Source: Mycolicibacterium sediminis (GTDB taxonomy: Bacteria; Actinomycetota; Actinomycetes; Mycobacteriales; Mycobacteriaceae). From it: 64,000 nt of DNA. Made by a program: the position numbers and the translations under genes. A model generated the notes under the pieces. That model saw only the letters and a list, made by a program, of their open reading frames with translations, ran no database searches and was not told the DNA's origin. Shown piece by piece: positions 9,760 through 18,899 of the stretch; within the stretch, counting starts at the first letter, position 1; every line of letters starts with the position of its first letter. The DNA lies in contig NZ_AP022588.1 of assembly GCF_010731735.1 (NCBI RefSeq), positions 248,001-312,000 of the forward strand, given 5' to 3'.

Positions 9760-10365
9760 GTGAACCGCTCCCGATCCCGTACGACCGTCGTCACCTCGGG
9801 GTTGGCCGCATGCGGCCTCACCGCGGCGGTGCTCCTCTCCGGGTGTGGCGCGGGTCAGGTCTCGCAGACCGCCATGCAGATGCCTGCCGTCAACGGCACC
9901 ACGGCATCCGTCGGCGACCCCACCTACGGGATCGCGCTGCGCAACCTCCACATCCGTGCTCCGCAGACGACCGACGCCGTCGAACCGGGCACCGAGGCCG
10001 AGCTGATCTTCGTCGCCGTGAACGGCTCGGCGGAGAATCCCGACCGACTGGTCTCGATCACCTCGGACGTGGGCACGGTGACGGTGACGGGCAACGCGGA
10101 CGTCCCCGCCGGTGGAACGCTCGTGGTCGGCACGCCCGACGGTCAGGTGAGCCCGCTCGACGCCGTCGAGGACGCCAGGACCGTCGAGGCCACGGTCGCA
10201 CTCACCAAGCCGATCTCCAACGGCATCAACTACGACTTCACCTTCACGTTCCAGAGGGCAGGTTCGTCGACCATCGCCGTGCCGATCTCAGCCGGCGAGA
10301 CGGCGCGCCGCGACGCGGAGCCCGGCGGTGGGTCCGCGGGCGGCGACACGGGCGGCGGCCACTAG
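9760..10365 (+). CDS. lpqE: Lipoprotein LpqE
   Basis: Predicted exported lipoprotein of 201 aa. A basic start and hydrophobic segment end in the lipobox LLSGC, with the lipidated Cys near residue 29. The mature part is a beta-rich domain (copper-chaperone PCuAC/DUF461-like in length, though without a clear Met/His metal motif) and ends in a Gly-rich tail. Position between carD and radA matches M. tuberculosis Rv3584. The start is GTG at 9760; function unknown. Confidence 0.85.
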   Translation: MNRSRSRTTVVTSGLAACGLTAAVLLSGCGAGQVSQTAMQMPAVNGTTASVGDPTYGIALRNLHIRAPQTTDAVEPGTEAELIFVAVNGSAENPDRLVSITSDVGTVTVTGNADVPAGGTLVVGTPDGQVSPLDAVEDARTVEATVALTKPISNGINYDFTFTFQRAGSSTIAVPISAGETARRDAEPGGGSAGGDTGGGH

Positions 10366-10386
10366 CTCGCCTGAGCGCATCTGTCG

Positions 10387-10406
10387 GTGACGCCGGATAG
10401 CGTCAC
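10387..10406. terminator. Hairpin between lpqE and radA
   Basis: GTGACGC and GCGTCAC form a perfect 7-bp stem with a 6-base loop. It could end the lpqE transcript. It also contains the putative radA -10 box, so its role may be regulatory. Confidence 0.4.
10398..10403 (+). promoter_or_regulatory. Probable -10 box of radA, leaderless
   Basis: TAGCGT is followed by 6 bases and then the GTG start at 10410. No Shine-Dalgarno sequence is present, which fits a leaderless radA transcript. Confidence 0.45.
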
Positions 10407-10409
10407 GAC

Positions 10410-11810
10410 GTGACACGAAGCGGTTCCAAGGCACGTTCGCAGTTCCGGTGTTCGGAGTGCAGCCACGTCACGGCGAAGTGGGTCGGACGCTGCGCGGACT
10501 GCGGCACCTGGGGCACGGTCAACGAGGTCGCGGCGCTGTCCACCATCGGCGGGGCCGGTGCCCGGCGGTCCGTCGCACCCACGTCGCCCGCCGTGCCGAT
10601 CAGCTCGATCGACCCCGGCAGGACACGCCACTTCCCCACCGGCATCGGCGAATTGGACCGTGTCCTCGGTGGCGGACTGGTGCCCGGTTCGGTGACCCTG
10701 CTCGCGGGCGACCCCGGCGTGGGCAAGTCGACCCTGCTGCTCGACGTCGTCCACCGCTGGGCGACCTCGGGCCGCCGCGCGCTCTACCTGTCCGGCGAGG
10801 AGTCCGCCGGACAGATCCGGCTGCGGGCCGAGCGCATCGGGTGCAGCCACGACGAGGTCTACCTCGCCGCGGAGTCGGACCTGCAGACCGCACTCGGGCA
10901 CATCGACGCGGTGCAGCCCAGCCTCGTCATCGTCGACTCCGTGCAGACCATGACCAGCTCCGAGACCGACGGCGTGACGGGCGGCGTCACCCAGGTGCGC
11001 GCGGTCACGACGGCGCTCACCGCGTACGCCAAGGGGTCCACCCGGCCCGACGGCGTGGCCATGATCCTCGTCGGCCACGTCACCAAGGACGGCGCCATCG
11101 CGGGCCCTCGATCGCTGGAGCACCTCGTCGACGTCGTGCTCCACTTCGAGGGTGACCGATCCTCGACCCTCCGTCTGGTGCGCGGGGTCAAGAACCGCTT
11201 CGGCGGAGCGGACGAGGTCGGGTGTTTTCAGTTGCACGACAATGGAATAGAGGGCGTCGCCGATCCGTCGGGACTGTTCCGCGATCAGCGCCCCGCTCCG
11301 GTCGCAGGGACGGCGGTGACGGTGACCCTCGACGGCAAGCGGCCCCTCATCGGCGAGGTGCAGGCCCTCGTCGCGAAGGCCACGACGGGCATCCCCCGGC
11401 GTGCCACGAGCGGCATCGACTCGTCGCGCAGCGCGATGATCCTCGCCGTCCTCGAGAAGCGTGCCGGCTTCCCCCTCGGTTCCTCGGACGTCTACCTGTC
11501 CACGGTCGGCGGCATGAAGCTCAACGATCCGTCCGCCGACCTCGCCATCGCGATGGCCATCGCGTCCGCCGCCCAGGACCTGCCGATGCCCGCCGACGCG
11601 ATCGCCATCGGGGAGGTGGGTCTGGCCGGCGACATCCGACGCGTCACGGGGATGGACCGCAGACTCGCCGAGGCCGCGAGGCTCGGCTTCAAGCGTGCCG
11701 TGGTTCCCGCCGGCGTGACGGGTGCTCCCCCCGGGTTGCGCATCAAGGCGGTCGACGACCTCGGCGGTGCGTTGCACGCAATGCGTCAGATCGCCCACAA
11801 TGGTCGTTGA
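10410..11810 (+). CDS. radA: DNA repair protein RadA
   Basis: RecA-like ATPase that promotes branch migration during recombinational repair, 466 aa. Domains in order: a four-Cys zinc finger (C14, C17, C28, C31), a RecA-type ATPase with Walker [10 protein letters not shown] at 100-108, the RadA-specific KNRFG motif, and a C-terminal Lon-protease-like domain without a protease dyad assignment here. The start is GTG. It ends 36 bases before disA; the radA-disA pair is widely conserved, and RadA is known to modulate DisA in other actinobacteria and Bacillus. Confidence 0.95.
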   Translation: MTRSGSKARSQFRCSECSHVTAKWVGRCADCGTWGTVNEVAALSTIGGAGARRSVAPTSPAVPISSIDPGRTRHFPTGIGELDRVLGGGLVPGSVTLLAGDPGVGKSTLLLDVVHRWATSGRRALYLSGEESAGQIRLRAERIGCSHDEVYLAAESDLQTALGHIDAVQPSLVIVDSVQTMTSSETDGVTGGVTQVRAVTTALTAYAKGSTRPDGVAMILVGHVTKDGAIAGPRSLEHLVDVVLHFEGDRSSTLRLVRGVKNRFGGADEVGCFQLHDNGIEGVADPSGLFRDQRPAPVAGTAVTVTLDGKRPLIGEVQALVAKATTGIPRRATSGIDSSRSAMILAVLEKRAGFPLGSSDVYLSTVGGMKLNDPSADLAIAMAIASAAQDLPMPADAIAIGEVGLAGDIRRVTGMDRRLAEAARLGFKRAVVPAGVTGAPPGLRIKAVDDLGGALHAMRQIAHNGR

Positions 11811-11846
11811 CGGCGGCTGAAGGCGGCTGAACCCGAGGAGGAGCCC

Positions 11847-12983
11847 ATGGCCGTGAAGTCTGGCGGCGCGCGGGCGGCGGGCCGCACCAGCACCGGGAAC
11901 GTGGTGCAGTTGGCCCGACCCACGCTGCGCGAGACACTCGGCAGGCTCGCGCCCGGGACGCCGCTCCGCGACGGCCTGGAGCGCATCCTGCGCGGCCGCA
12001 CGGGCGCCCTCATCGTGCTCGGCTACGACGACAGCGTCGACGCGATCTGCGACGGCGGCTTCGCCCTCGACGTGCAGTACGCACCGACCAGGCTGCGCGA
12101 GCTGTCGAAGATGGACGGGGCGGTCGTGCTGTCCAGCGACGGCGCCCACATCCTGCGTGCCAACGTCCAACTCGTGCCCGATCCGTCGATCCCGACCGAG
12201 GAGTCCGGCACCCGGCACCGCTCGGCGGAGCGCGCGGCCGTCCAGACCGGCTACCCGGTGATCTCGGTCAGCCACTCGATGAGCATCGTGACGGTGTACG
12301 TCGCCGGCGAGCGGCACGTGGTCCCCGACTCGGCGGCGATCCTGTCCCGCACCAACCAGACGATCGCGACGCTGGAGCGGTACACCACGCGCCTCGACGA
12401 GGTGAACCGCCAGCTGTCGACGGCCGAGATCGAGGACTTCGTCACGCTCCGCGACGTGATGACGGTGGTGCAGCGCCTCGAGATGGTCCGCCGCATCAGC
12501 CTCGAGATCGACGCCGACGTGGTCGAACTGGGCACCGACGGTCGTCAGCTCAAGTTGCAGCTCGAGGAACTCGTCGGCGACAACGACACCGCGCGTGAGC
12601 TCATCGTGCGCGACTATCACGCGAACCCCGACCCGCCGACCGCCGCGCAGGTGTCGTCCACGCTGGAGGAACTCGACGCGCTGTCGGACAACGAACTGCT
12701 CGACTTCACCACGCTCGCACGGGTATTCGGCTACCCGTCGACTCTCGAGGCGCAGGACTCGGCGATGAGTTCACGGGGCTACCGCGCGATGGCGGGCATC
12801 CCACGTCTGCAGTTCGCGCACGTCGACCTGCTGGTGCGGTCGTTCGGCTCGCTGCAGGGCGTCCTCGCGGCCAGTGCCAGCGACCTGCAGTCAGTGGACG
12901 GCATCGGGTCGATGTGGGCCCGCCACATCCGGGAGGGCCTGTCGGCTCTCGCCGAGTCGACCATCGCCAACCAGCTGGCCTGA
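11847..12983 (+). CDS. disA: Diadenylate cyclase DisA
   Basis: Converts two ATP to c-di-AMP and senses branched DNA; 378 aa. The N-terminal DAC domain has the catalytic DGA at 90-92 and the RHR motif in [10 protein letters not shown] at about 121-130. A helical linker and a C-terminal helix-hairpin-helix DNA-binding segment ([17 protein letters not shown]) follow. A strong ribosome binding site GAGGAGG precedes the ATG. The upstream radA gene probably shares its transcript. A decayed palindromic repeat lies directly after the stop. Confidence 0.95.
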   Translation: MAVKSGGARAAGRTSTGNVVQLARPTLRETLGRLAPGTPLRDGLERILRGRTGALIVLGYDDSVDAICDGGFALDVQYAPTRLRELSKMDGAVVLSSDGAHILRANVQLVPDPSIPTEESGTRHRSAERAAVQTGYPVISVSHSMSIVTVYVAGERHVVPDSAAILSRTNQTIATLERYTTRLDEVNRQLSTAEIEDFVTLRDVMTVVQRLEMVRRISLEIDADVVELGTDGRQLKLQLEELVGDNDTARELIVRDYHANPDPPTAAQVSSTLEELDALSDNELLDFTTLARVFGYPSTLEAQDSAMSSRGYRAMAGIPRLQFAHVDLLVRSFGSLQGVLAASASDLQSVDGIGSMWARHIREGLSALAESTIANQLA

Positions 12984-13000
12984 GCCGGCGCGGATCTTCT

Positions 13001-13057
13001 GCGCCGAACCGGAGAGTCACGTCGTCGCAGCGCCCGTTGACGCTACGCTCCAGTTCG
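13001..13057. repeat. Degenerate copy of a palindromic intergenic repeat
   Basis: The left arm at 13001-13024 matches the left arm of the perfect palindrome at 59152-59175 with one mismatch in 24. The right arm (ending CTCCAGTTCG at 13057) is present but diverged, so the stem is imperfect. It lies between the convergent disA gene and the membrane protein gene. Confidence 0.65.
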
Positions 13058-13081
13058 TCGAAGTGCGGACTGCGGGCGGGC

Positions 13082-13867
13082 TCAGCCGACCGGCGCCGGG
13101 ACCTCGCCCTCAGGGGCGGGCACGGGCGCCTCGGCGGGTGCCTCACCCGGCGCGGCGGGCGCCGCCTCGGCGAGGATGAACGGCACGGCCGCCGACCTGA
13201 GATTGCCGAGCTGCACCACGAGGTTGTAGGTGCCGGGTCCGATCGCCTGACGCGGCAGCGGGCAGTTCGGGCCGGAGCCCATGCCCGTCCACGTCACCTC
13301 GGTCGTGACCTGCTCGCCCGGGTTGAACGTCTTGACCAGAGTCTCGTTCGAGGGCGCGCAGTCCAGGTTCGACCAGAGCCGGTCGTTGTTCAGCGAGTAG
13401 ACGTAGGCCGCGAGGACCGCGGCACCGACGTCGCGCTGGCAGGCGACCAGACCGATGTTGGTGACGACCATCGTGAACTTCGGCTGATCGCCGATGACGT
13501 AGTTCGGCTGGCTGGTGATGCCCTTGACCGCGAGCGTGGAGTCCGGGCAGTCCTCGCCGGCCTGCAGCACCGGAGGTGGCACCACGGCGGCCGACGGCGT
13601 CGGAGTCGGGGCAGGCGCCTGCTGGGCAGGCGGCTGGACGGGCGTCTTGACCTCGGGGTTCTCCCCAGGCAGGGGTGTCGGCCCGGCCGCGGCCGAGGTG
13701 TCGGTGGAAGCCGGTTCGCTGCTCGAGTCGCCCGAGAACGCCGAGACGAGGCCGAACACGATCGCCACGACGATCACGACGGCGAGCGCGGCCAACCCGA
13801 TTGCGAGCATCCGACGACGCCGGTAGATCTCCGGCGGGAGCGGGGCATGCGGTTCTACTTCCAGCAC
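13082..13867 (-). CDS. Single-pass membrane protein (Rv3587c-type)
   Basis: 261-aa protein of unknown function, homologous in position to M. tuberculosis Rv3587c. A short cytoplasmic tail is followed by RRRR and one transmembrane helix (about residues 21-43). A Ser/Pro/Ala-rich linker follows, then an extracytoplasmic beta-sandwich-like domain with four Cys (two possible disulfides), and a Pro/Ala/Glu-rich tail. The start is ATG 13867. It is convergent with disA and downstream of canB on the same strand. Confidence 0.8.
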   Translation of the reverse strand: MLEVEPHAPLPPEIYRRRRMLAIGLAALAVVIVVAIVFGLVSAFSGDSSSEPASTDTSAAAGPTPLPGENPEVKTPVQPPAQQAPAPTPTPSAAVVPPPVLQAGEDCPDSTLAVKGITSQPNYVIGDQPKFTMVVTNIGLVACQRDVGAAVLAAYVYSLNNDRLWSNLDCAPSNETLVKTFNPGEQVTTEVTWTGMGSGPNCPLPRQAIGPGTYNLVVQLGNLRSAAVPFILAEAAPAAPGEAPAEAPVPAPEGEVPAPVG

Positions 13868-13926
13868 ATTTCAACGGTAAGGGCAGGTCATGCCCTATCG
13901 TCCGACCTCGCGCGGCGTGTCGCCCC

Positions 13927-14547
13927 TCAGACTTCGCCGATCTCGCCGATGTGGTCGCGCAGTTCGGTCCGTCCGTCGGACAGGTGGTAGGTCGCACCGA
14001 CCACCGCGACGGTGCCCGCGGTGATGGCGTCGCGGATCAGCGTGGAGCGTTCGTTGAGCTGCGCGACGGTCTCGTTGACGTGCTTGGCCTCGAACTCGTC
14101 GATCCGCGACAGGCCCTCGCGCCGGCCGACCAGGATCGACGGCGTCACGCGTTCGACCACGTCACGAACGTATCCGCCCGGCACGCTGCCCTCGTCGATG
14201 GCCGACAACGTCGCCTTGACCGCGCCGCAGCTGTCGTGGCCGAGCACCACGATCAGCGGCACGCCGAGCACGCCGATCGCGAACTCGATGGAACCCAGCA
14301 CGGCGGAGTCGATGACGTGGCCGGCGGTCCGCACCACGAACATGTCGCCCAGACCCTGGTCGAAGATGATCTCCGCGGCGACCCGACTGTCGGAGCACCC
14401 GAACAGCACCGCCGTGGGCTTCTGGCCGTCGACGAGACGCTCGCGATCGGCGATCCCCTGGCTGGGATGCTGGGGAGTGCCGCTGACGAAGCGGTCGTTA
14501 CCCTCGCGTAGTGCTTTCCAAGCGCTCACTGGATTCGAGTTCGGCAT
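13927..14547 (-). CDS. canB: Beta-class carbonic anhydrase
   Basis: Zinc enzyme interconverting CO2 and bicarbonate, 206 aa. The ligands are C51, D53, H104 and C107 in FGCSDSR and GHDSCGA, the beta-class pattern. It is close to M. tuberculosis CanB (Rv3588c) over its whole length, including the MPN-NPV N terminus, which fixes the start at ATG 14547; a second ATG three codons upstream (14556) is possible. Its start codon overlaps the divergent mutY start codon in the four bases CATG. Confidence 0.93.
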   Translation of the reverse strand: MPNSNPVSAWKALREGNDRFVSGTPQHPSQGIADRERLVDGQKPTAVLFGCSDSRVAAEIIFDQGLGDMFVVRTAGHVIDSAVLGSIEFAIGVLGVPLIVVLGHDSCGAVKATLSAIDEGSVPGGYVRDVVERVTPSILVGRREGLSRIDEFEAKHVNETVAQLNERSTLIRDAITAGTVAVVGATYHLSDGRTELRDHIGEIGEV

Positions 14548-15454
14548 GGCTGTCATCTTGCCCGACCCCTCCCGAGGTTTCACCGTGACGGTGGACGCCG
14601 ACGAGTTGCTCGACTGGTACCGGCGCGAGCAGCGCGACCTCCCGTGGCGACGACCGGGCGTCAGCGCCTGGCAGATCCTGGTCAGCGAGTTCATGCTGCA
14701 GCAGACTCCCGTCGCACGGGTCGAGCCCATCTGGCGCGACTGGGTTGCCCGCTGGCCGACGCCGTCGGCCACCGCGGCGGCGTCGGCTGCCGACGTCCTG
14801 CGGGCATGGGGGAAGCTCGGCTACCCGCGACGGGCGAAGCGGCTGCACGAGTGCGCGACGACCATCGCTGCGGAGCACGGCGACGTGGTGCCCGACGACG
14901 TCGACACGTTGCTCACCCTCCCCGGCGTCGGCACGTACACCGCGCGTGCCGTCGCGTGCTTCGCCTACCGCAGGCGGGTGCCCGTCGTCGACACCAACGT
15001 GCGACGGGTGATCGCGCGGGTGGTGCACGGCCGGGCCGACTCCCCCGCGAGCGTCCGCGACCTCGCCGACGTCGAGGCCGTGCTGCCCGACGACGTTCGC
15101 GCACCGGAGTTCTCGGTGGCGCTCATGGAACTGGGCGCCGTGGTGTGCACGGCGCGGTCGCCGCGGTGTGGACTGTGCCCGCTCGGTTCCTGCCGGTGGC
15201 GATCGCTGGGCTTCCCGGCGGCGACCGAGCCGGCACGCAAGGTCCAGCGGTTCGCGGGCACCGACCGCCAGGTGCGCGGCAAGTTGCTGGACGTGTTGCG
15301 CGGCAACGCCGCTCCCGTCACGCGCGCCGAACTCGACGTGGTCTGGCTGACCGACACGGTGCAGCGTGACCGCGCCCTGCTGTCGCTGTTGACCGACGGC
15401 CTCGTCGAGCAGACCCCCGACGGGCTGTTCGCCCTGAGTGGAGAAGGCGGCTAG
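14546..15454 (+). CDS. mutY: A/G-specific adenine glycosylase MutY
   Basis: Removes adenine mispaired with 8-oxoguanine; 302 aa. The HhH-GPD fold shows catalytic E48 (VSEFMLQQTP), the HhH LPGVGTYTA near residue 125 and catalytic D149 (VVDTNVRR). The 4Fe-4S loop is CTARSPRCGLCPLGSC, spacing C-x6-C-x2-C-x4-C. The start at ATG 14546 is supported by similarity of MAVILPDPS to the M. tuberculosis MutY N terminus. A GTG at 14585 would shorten the protein without losing the domain. It is divergent from canB. Confidence 0.9.
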   Translation: MAVILPDPSRGFTVTVDADELLDWYRREQRDLPWRRPGVSAWQILVSEFMLQQTPVARVEPIWRDWVARWPTPSATAAASAADVLRAWGKLGYPRRAKRLHECATTIAAEHGDVVPDDVDTLLTLPGVGTYTARAVACFAYRRRVPVVDTNVRRVIARVVHGRADSPASVRDLADVEAVLPDDVRAPEFSVALMELGAVVCTARSPRCGLCPLGSCRWRSLGFPAATEPARKVQRFAGTDRQVRGKLLDVLRGNAAPVTRAELDVVWLTDTVQRDRALLSLLTDGLVEQTPDGLFALSGEGG

Positions 15455-15483
15455 TTCGTCCCCCGGCCGGGTCGTCGGAGCAC

Positions 15484-15489
15484 TAGCCT
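15484..15489 (+). promoter_or_regulatory. Probable -10 box of the cyclase gene, leaderless
   Basis: TAGCCT is followed by 6 bases and then the GTG at 15496, with no Shine-Dalgarno sequence. Confidence 0.45.
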
Positions 15490-15495
15490 TGACCC

Positions 15496-16848
15496 GTGGC
15501 AGGACGGGGTTCGGCGGCGCCGCGGACTCGGTACGCGTCGCGCGGTGATCTCGACATCGCCTACCAGGTGCTCGGAGACGGTCCGCTCGACCTGATCGTC
15601 ATGCCGGGCCCGTTCGTCCCGATCGACTCGATCGACAGCGAACCGGCGATGTACCGGTTCTACCGGCGACTGTCGGGGTTCTGCCGGGTGATCCGGTTCG
15701 ACCAGCGCGGGATGGGCATGTCGTCGCGCATCGGCTCCGCCGACACCATCACACCGTCCTGCTGGGCCGAGGACGCCATCACGGTGATGGACGCCATCGG
15801 CTGCGAACGGGCCACCGTCCTCGGCTCGGGGTTCACGGCCGTCAGTGCACTGCTGCTCGCCGCCGACCATCCCGATCGTGTGAGCAACCTCGTGATCGTC
15901 AACGGGAGCGCGCGGGCGAAGTGGGCGCTGGACTACGAGGCGGGCACCCGGCCCGACGGCGTCAGCCCCTTCACGTCCGTGGCGCTGCAACCCGACGCGG
16001 TGGAGCAGGGGTTCGACATGCTGCGCCTGGTCGCCCCCTCGGTGGCCTCGGACCGGGCGTTCCGAAACTGGTGGGACCACGCGGGCAATCGTGCCGCCTC
16101 CCCCAGCATGGCCAGGATGTCCAGCCAGGTGCTCACCGAAGCCGATGTGCGACACAAGCTTTCAGACATCACCGCGCCGACCCTGGTGATTCACCGCAGC
16201 GGGTCGGCGTTCGTCGACGTACGGCACGGCCGCTACCTGGGCGAGCACATCCCGTGTGCCCGCTACGTCGAGGTCGAGGGCGCCGACGCGCTGTACTGGA
16301 TCGGCGACACCGCACCGATACTCGACGAGATCGAGGAGTTCGTGACGGGGGCCCGCAGCGAGGCCGACGCCGAGCGGGTGCTGACGACGATCGTGTTCAC
16401 CGACATCGTCGGCTCGACGGCGCGGGCGGCACTCCTGGGCGACGACCGCTGGCGGGACCTGCTCGACCACCACGACGCGACGGTGCGACACGAACTGGAC
16501 AGGTTCCGTGGTCGCGAGATCAACACCGCCGGTGACGGTTTCGTGGCTACCTTCGTCAGCCCGAGTGGCGCACTCGACTGCGCGCAGGCGATCGTCGCCG
16601 CGGTGAGTTCACTCGACCTCGACGTCCGGGTGGGGGTGCATGCCGGTGAGGTCGAGGTGCGCGGCGACGACATCGCGGGCATGGCCGTGCACATCGCCGC
16701 CCGCGTCGGCGCGCTGGCTGGTGCGGGCGAGGTGCTGGTGTCCTCGACCGTGCGCGACATCGTCGCCGGGTCGCGGCGCGACTTCACGCCCCGCGGGGAG
16801 CACGAACTCAAGGGCGTGCCGGGACCCTGGCACGTCTACTCGCTGTGA
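15496..16848 (+). CDS. Class III nucleotidyl cyclase fused to an inactive alpha/beta-hydrolase domain
   Basis: 450-aa fusion. Residues ~10-285 form an alpha/beta-hydrolase domain. At the nucleophile elbow the expected GxSxG reads GSGFT, with Gly112 where Ser should be, and the usual GADH reads GADA, so Ser and His appear lost. Residues ~293-450 form a class III adenylate/guanylate cyclase domain with both metal Asp residues (D303 in [10 protein letters not shown]347 in AGDGF) and R403. The substrate-selecting Lys is Asn343 and the transition-state Asn is His399, as in several mycobacterial non-canonical cyclases. No membrane segment. It converges on the GlxA-type regulator. Confidence 0.88.
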   Translation: MAGRGSAAPRTRYASRGDLDIAYQVLGDGPLDLIVMPGPFVPIDSIDSEPAMYRFYRRLSGFCRVIRFDQRGMGMSSRIGSADTITPSCWAEDAITVMDAIGCERATVLGSGFTAVSALLLAADHPDRVSNLVIVNGSARAKWALDYEAGTRPDGVSPFTSVALQPDAVEQGFDMLRLVAPSVASDRAFRNWWDHAGNRAASPSMARMSSQVLTEADVRHKLSDITAPTLVIHRSGSAFVDVRHGRYLGEHIPCARYVEVEGADALYWIGDTAPILDEIEEFVTGARSEADAERVLTTIVFTDIVGSTARAALLGDDRWRDLLDHHDATVRHELDRFRGREINTAGDGFVATFVSPSGALDCAQAIVAAVSSLDLDVRVGVHAGEVEVRGDDIAGMAVHIAARVGALAGAGEVLVSSTVRDIVAGSRRDFTPRGEHELKGVPGPWHVYSL

Positions 16849-16854
16849 CGAAAC

Positions 16855-17820
16855 CTAAGCGGTCTCAGCGCAATCCACGCACGAGAACCGGCGGCGGTAG
16901 TCCGACGGAGTGACGCCGATGACGCGGCGGAAGTGGTGCCGCAGCAGGGTTGCGGTGCCGAACCCGGACCGGTCGGCGACGCGGTCGATGTCGAGATCGG
17001 TCTCCTCGAGCAGTCGGCGGGCGTAGAGGACGCGCTGATCGGTGACCCACTGCATCGGGGTGCGGCCCGTCTCCTCGACGAACCGCCGCGCGAACGTCCG
17101 CGCGGACATGCTCGCCCGGCGCGCCAGCGTGGTGACGGTGTGGGGCTTCTCCAAATTGGCGAGAATCCAGTCGAGGTGGGGCGCGAAGCCCTCGGAGCAG
17201 CGGACCGGGATCGGCTGATCGATGTACTGCCGCTGCCCACCGTCGCGATGCGGCGGCACGACCATGCGGCGAGCGATGAGATTCGTGACCTCGCTGCCCA
17301 GTTCGCGGCGGACCAGGTGCAGGCAGGCGTCGATGCCCGCGGCCGTGCCCGCGCTGGTGATGAGGTTGCCGTCGTCGACGTAGAGCACGTTGCGGTCGAC
17401 CCTCGCCGTCGGGTACATCCGCGCCAGCTCGTCGGCGTGCATCCAGTGCGTGGTGCACGCGCGCCCGTCGAGCAGGCCCGCGGCACCGACGACGAACGCG
17501 CCCGAACAGACGGTGAGGATGATGGATCCGGATGCCGCCGCCGTGCGGATCGCCTCGAGCGCCTCCTCCGGGTAGTCGCCGCCTCCGATGGCCGGGATGG
17601 CGACCAGGTCGGCGCCGATCAGGTCGTCGAAGCCGTGGTCCGGCGTCAGCGAGGCGCCCACCGACGTCCGCACCGGCCTGCCGGGTTCGGGGCCGCACAC
17701 CTTGAAGTCGAAGTTGGGTACGCCGTCGCTGCTCCGGTCGATGCCGAACACCTCGCAGATCACGCCGAACTCGAAGACGGCCAACCCGTCCATAACCAGC
17801 GCTGACACGCTCTTGATCAT
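16855..17820 (-). CDS. GlxA-type AraC-family transcription regulator
   Basis: 321-aa regulator. The N-terminal half is a DJ-1/PfpI (class I glutamine amidotransferase-like) domain with Cys105 in the nucleophile elbow VCSGAF. The C-terminal ~100 residues are an AraC helix-turn-helix pair (LARRASMSARTFARRF, then a second helix-turn-helix near GFGTATLLRHHFR). Such regulators usually sense small metabolites. It is divergent from a small membrane protein gene, with a 16-base perfect palindrome between them that may be its operator. Confidence 0.9.
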   Translation of the reverse strand: MIKSVSALVMDGLAVFEFGVICEVFGIDRSSDGVPNFDFKVCGPEPGRPVRTSVGASLTPDHGFDDLIGADLVAIPAIGGGDYPEEALEAIRTAAASGSIILTVCSGAFVVGAAGLLDGRACTTHWMHADELARMYPTARVDRNVLYVDDGNLITSAGTAAGIDACLHLVRRELGSEVTNLIARRMVVPPHRDGGQRQYIDQPIPVRCSEGFAPHLDWILANLEKPHTVTTLARRASMSARTFARRFVEETGRTPMQWVTDQRVLYARRLLEETDLDIDRVADRSGFGTATLLRHHFRRVIGVTPSDYRRRFSCVDCAETA

Positions 17821-17848
17821 GGCAGCATCTTATCCCCCGCCGTCCGTC

Positions 17849-17864
17849 CTGCCACTAGTGGCAG
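17849..17864. promoter_or_regulatory. 16-bp perfect palindrome, candidate operator
   Basis: CTGCCACTAGTGGCAG reads the same on both strands. It lies 28 bases before the GlxA-type regulator start and 27 bases before the divergent small-protein ATG at 17892. An ACTGCCA half-site recurs near 17886. Confidence 0.5.
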
Positions 17865-17891
17865 TTTCTAAATGCGCGAATGATTACTGCC

Positions 17892-18113
17892 ATGGATTTC
17901 TTGCTGACCTTCCTCATCCTCGCGGCGCCCTTCGCGGTGGCCGCACTCCTCAGCTGGGCATCGCACCGCGGCGACCCGGTTCGGTCTTATCTGGCCGGCG
18001 TCGAGGAGGACACCGACTGGCACCGCATCGAACACGACGCCGATGCCGCCCGCACGCGGTTCGAGCAGAGCCCGACCTGGCCCGCCTCAGGCGCCAGGGG
18101 CGAACGCCGCTAG
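17892..18113 (+). CDS. Small single-pass membrane protein
   Basis: 73-aa hypothetical protein starting MDFLLTFLILAAPF. One N-terminal hydrophobic helix (about residues 2-22) is followed by an acidic, charged tail. Codon use fits the surroundings. The ATG at 17892 is preferred; an in-frame ATG at 17880 adds four residues. The last 27 bases overlap the 3' end of the convergent hydrolase gene. It is divergent from the GlxA-type regulator, so it may be its target. No family recognised. Confidence 0.6.
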   Translation: MDFLLTFLILAAPFAVAALLSWASHRGDPVRSYLAGVEEDTDWHRIEHDADAARTRFEQSPTWPASGARGERR

Positions 18114-18857
18114 GAACTGCTCGACGGCGTCGCGATATTCCTCGGGCCTGTCGTCGTGGACGAGATGGCCGGCACCCGGCACGTGCAGATACGTGGTGCG
18201 GGTGCCGGTCTCGTGCATGGTGCGCATCTGCCCAGGCGGGGTCACCGAGTCAGCGGCCTCGACCAGCAGGGTCGGCACGTCCACGCCGCGCCACTGCTGC
18301 CAGTAGTCCCGGGTCCCCCACTCCGCGGCGATCTCCACCCAGCGCTCGGTGTGGCCGTGCAGTCGCCACCCCGTCGGCGTCCGGTCGAACGCCTCCGCGA
18401 AGTAGCGACCGGCGACGTCACCGAACGCCTCGACGATCTGCTCCTCCGACGTGAACTCGACGGGCAGCGCGTACAGCCACGGCTCCCACGGACCGGTCGT
18501 CCGCCCCCGGAAGTCGGGCGCCATGTCCTCCACGACAAGCGCCGTGACCAGATCCGGGCGGGCCGCCGCGAGACACCAGGCGTGCAGTCCGCCCATCGAG
18601 TGGCCGATCAGCGTCACCGGCCGGCCGACCTCGGACACCGCGTCGGCGAGGTCGGCGACGAACGTCTCGGTGCTGACGGGCCTCGAATCGGCGACGTCCC
18701 GTCCGCGATGCCACGGCGCGTCGTAGGTGAACACCCGGCCGAAGTCGGCCAGCCACGGCACCTGGCGCTGCCACGTGCTGCCGCGGCCCATCAGGCCGTG
18801 CACCAGGATCACCGGCTCGCCCCGCCCGCCCCTGTCGGTGAGAAGTCCGCCGCCCAT
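18087..18857 (-). CDS. Alpha/beta-fold hydrolase (Rv3591c-type)
   Basis: Predicted serine hydrolase of about 256 aa, substrate unknown. Seen: the oxyanion-hole segment VHGLMGRGSTW, the nucleophile elbow GHSMGG, and the late GAGHLVHDD His. Unlike the cyclase fusion, its catalytic residues look intact. The position before mhuD matches M. tuberculosis Rv3591c. The ATG at 18857 is used; a GTG at 18878 is an alternative and would leave only 21 bases to the mhuD start. Confidence 0.85.
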   Translation of the reverse strand: MGGGLLTDRGGRGEPVILVHGLMGRGSTWQRQVPWLADFGRVFTYDAPWHRGRDVADSRPVSTETFVADLADAVSEVGRPVTLIGHSMGGLHAWCLAAARPDLVTALVVEDMAPDFRGRTTGPWEPWLYALPVEFTSEEQIVEAFGDVAGRYFAEAFDRTPTGWRLHGHTERWVEIAAEWGTRDYWQQWRGVDVPTLLVEAADSVTPPGQMRTMHETGTRTTYLHVPGAGHLVHDDRPEEYRDAVEQFLAAFAPGA

Positions 18858-18886
18858 GGCGGCAATACTGCCAACCACCCGCGCGG

Positions 18887-18892
18887 TAACCT
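18887..18892 (+). promoter_or_regulatory. Probable -10 box of mhuD, leaderless
   Basis: TAACCT is followed by 7 bases and then the ATG at 18900. The overlapping TAGGTT on the opposite strand could serve the divergent hydrolase gene. Confidence 0.45.
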
Positions 18893-18899
18893 AGGGGCC

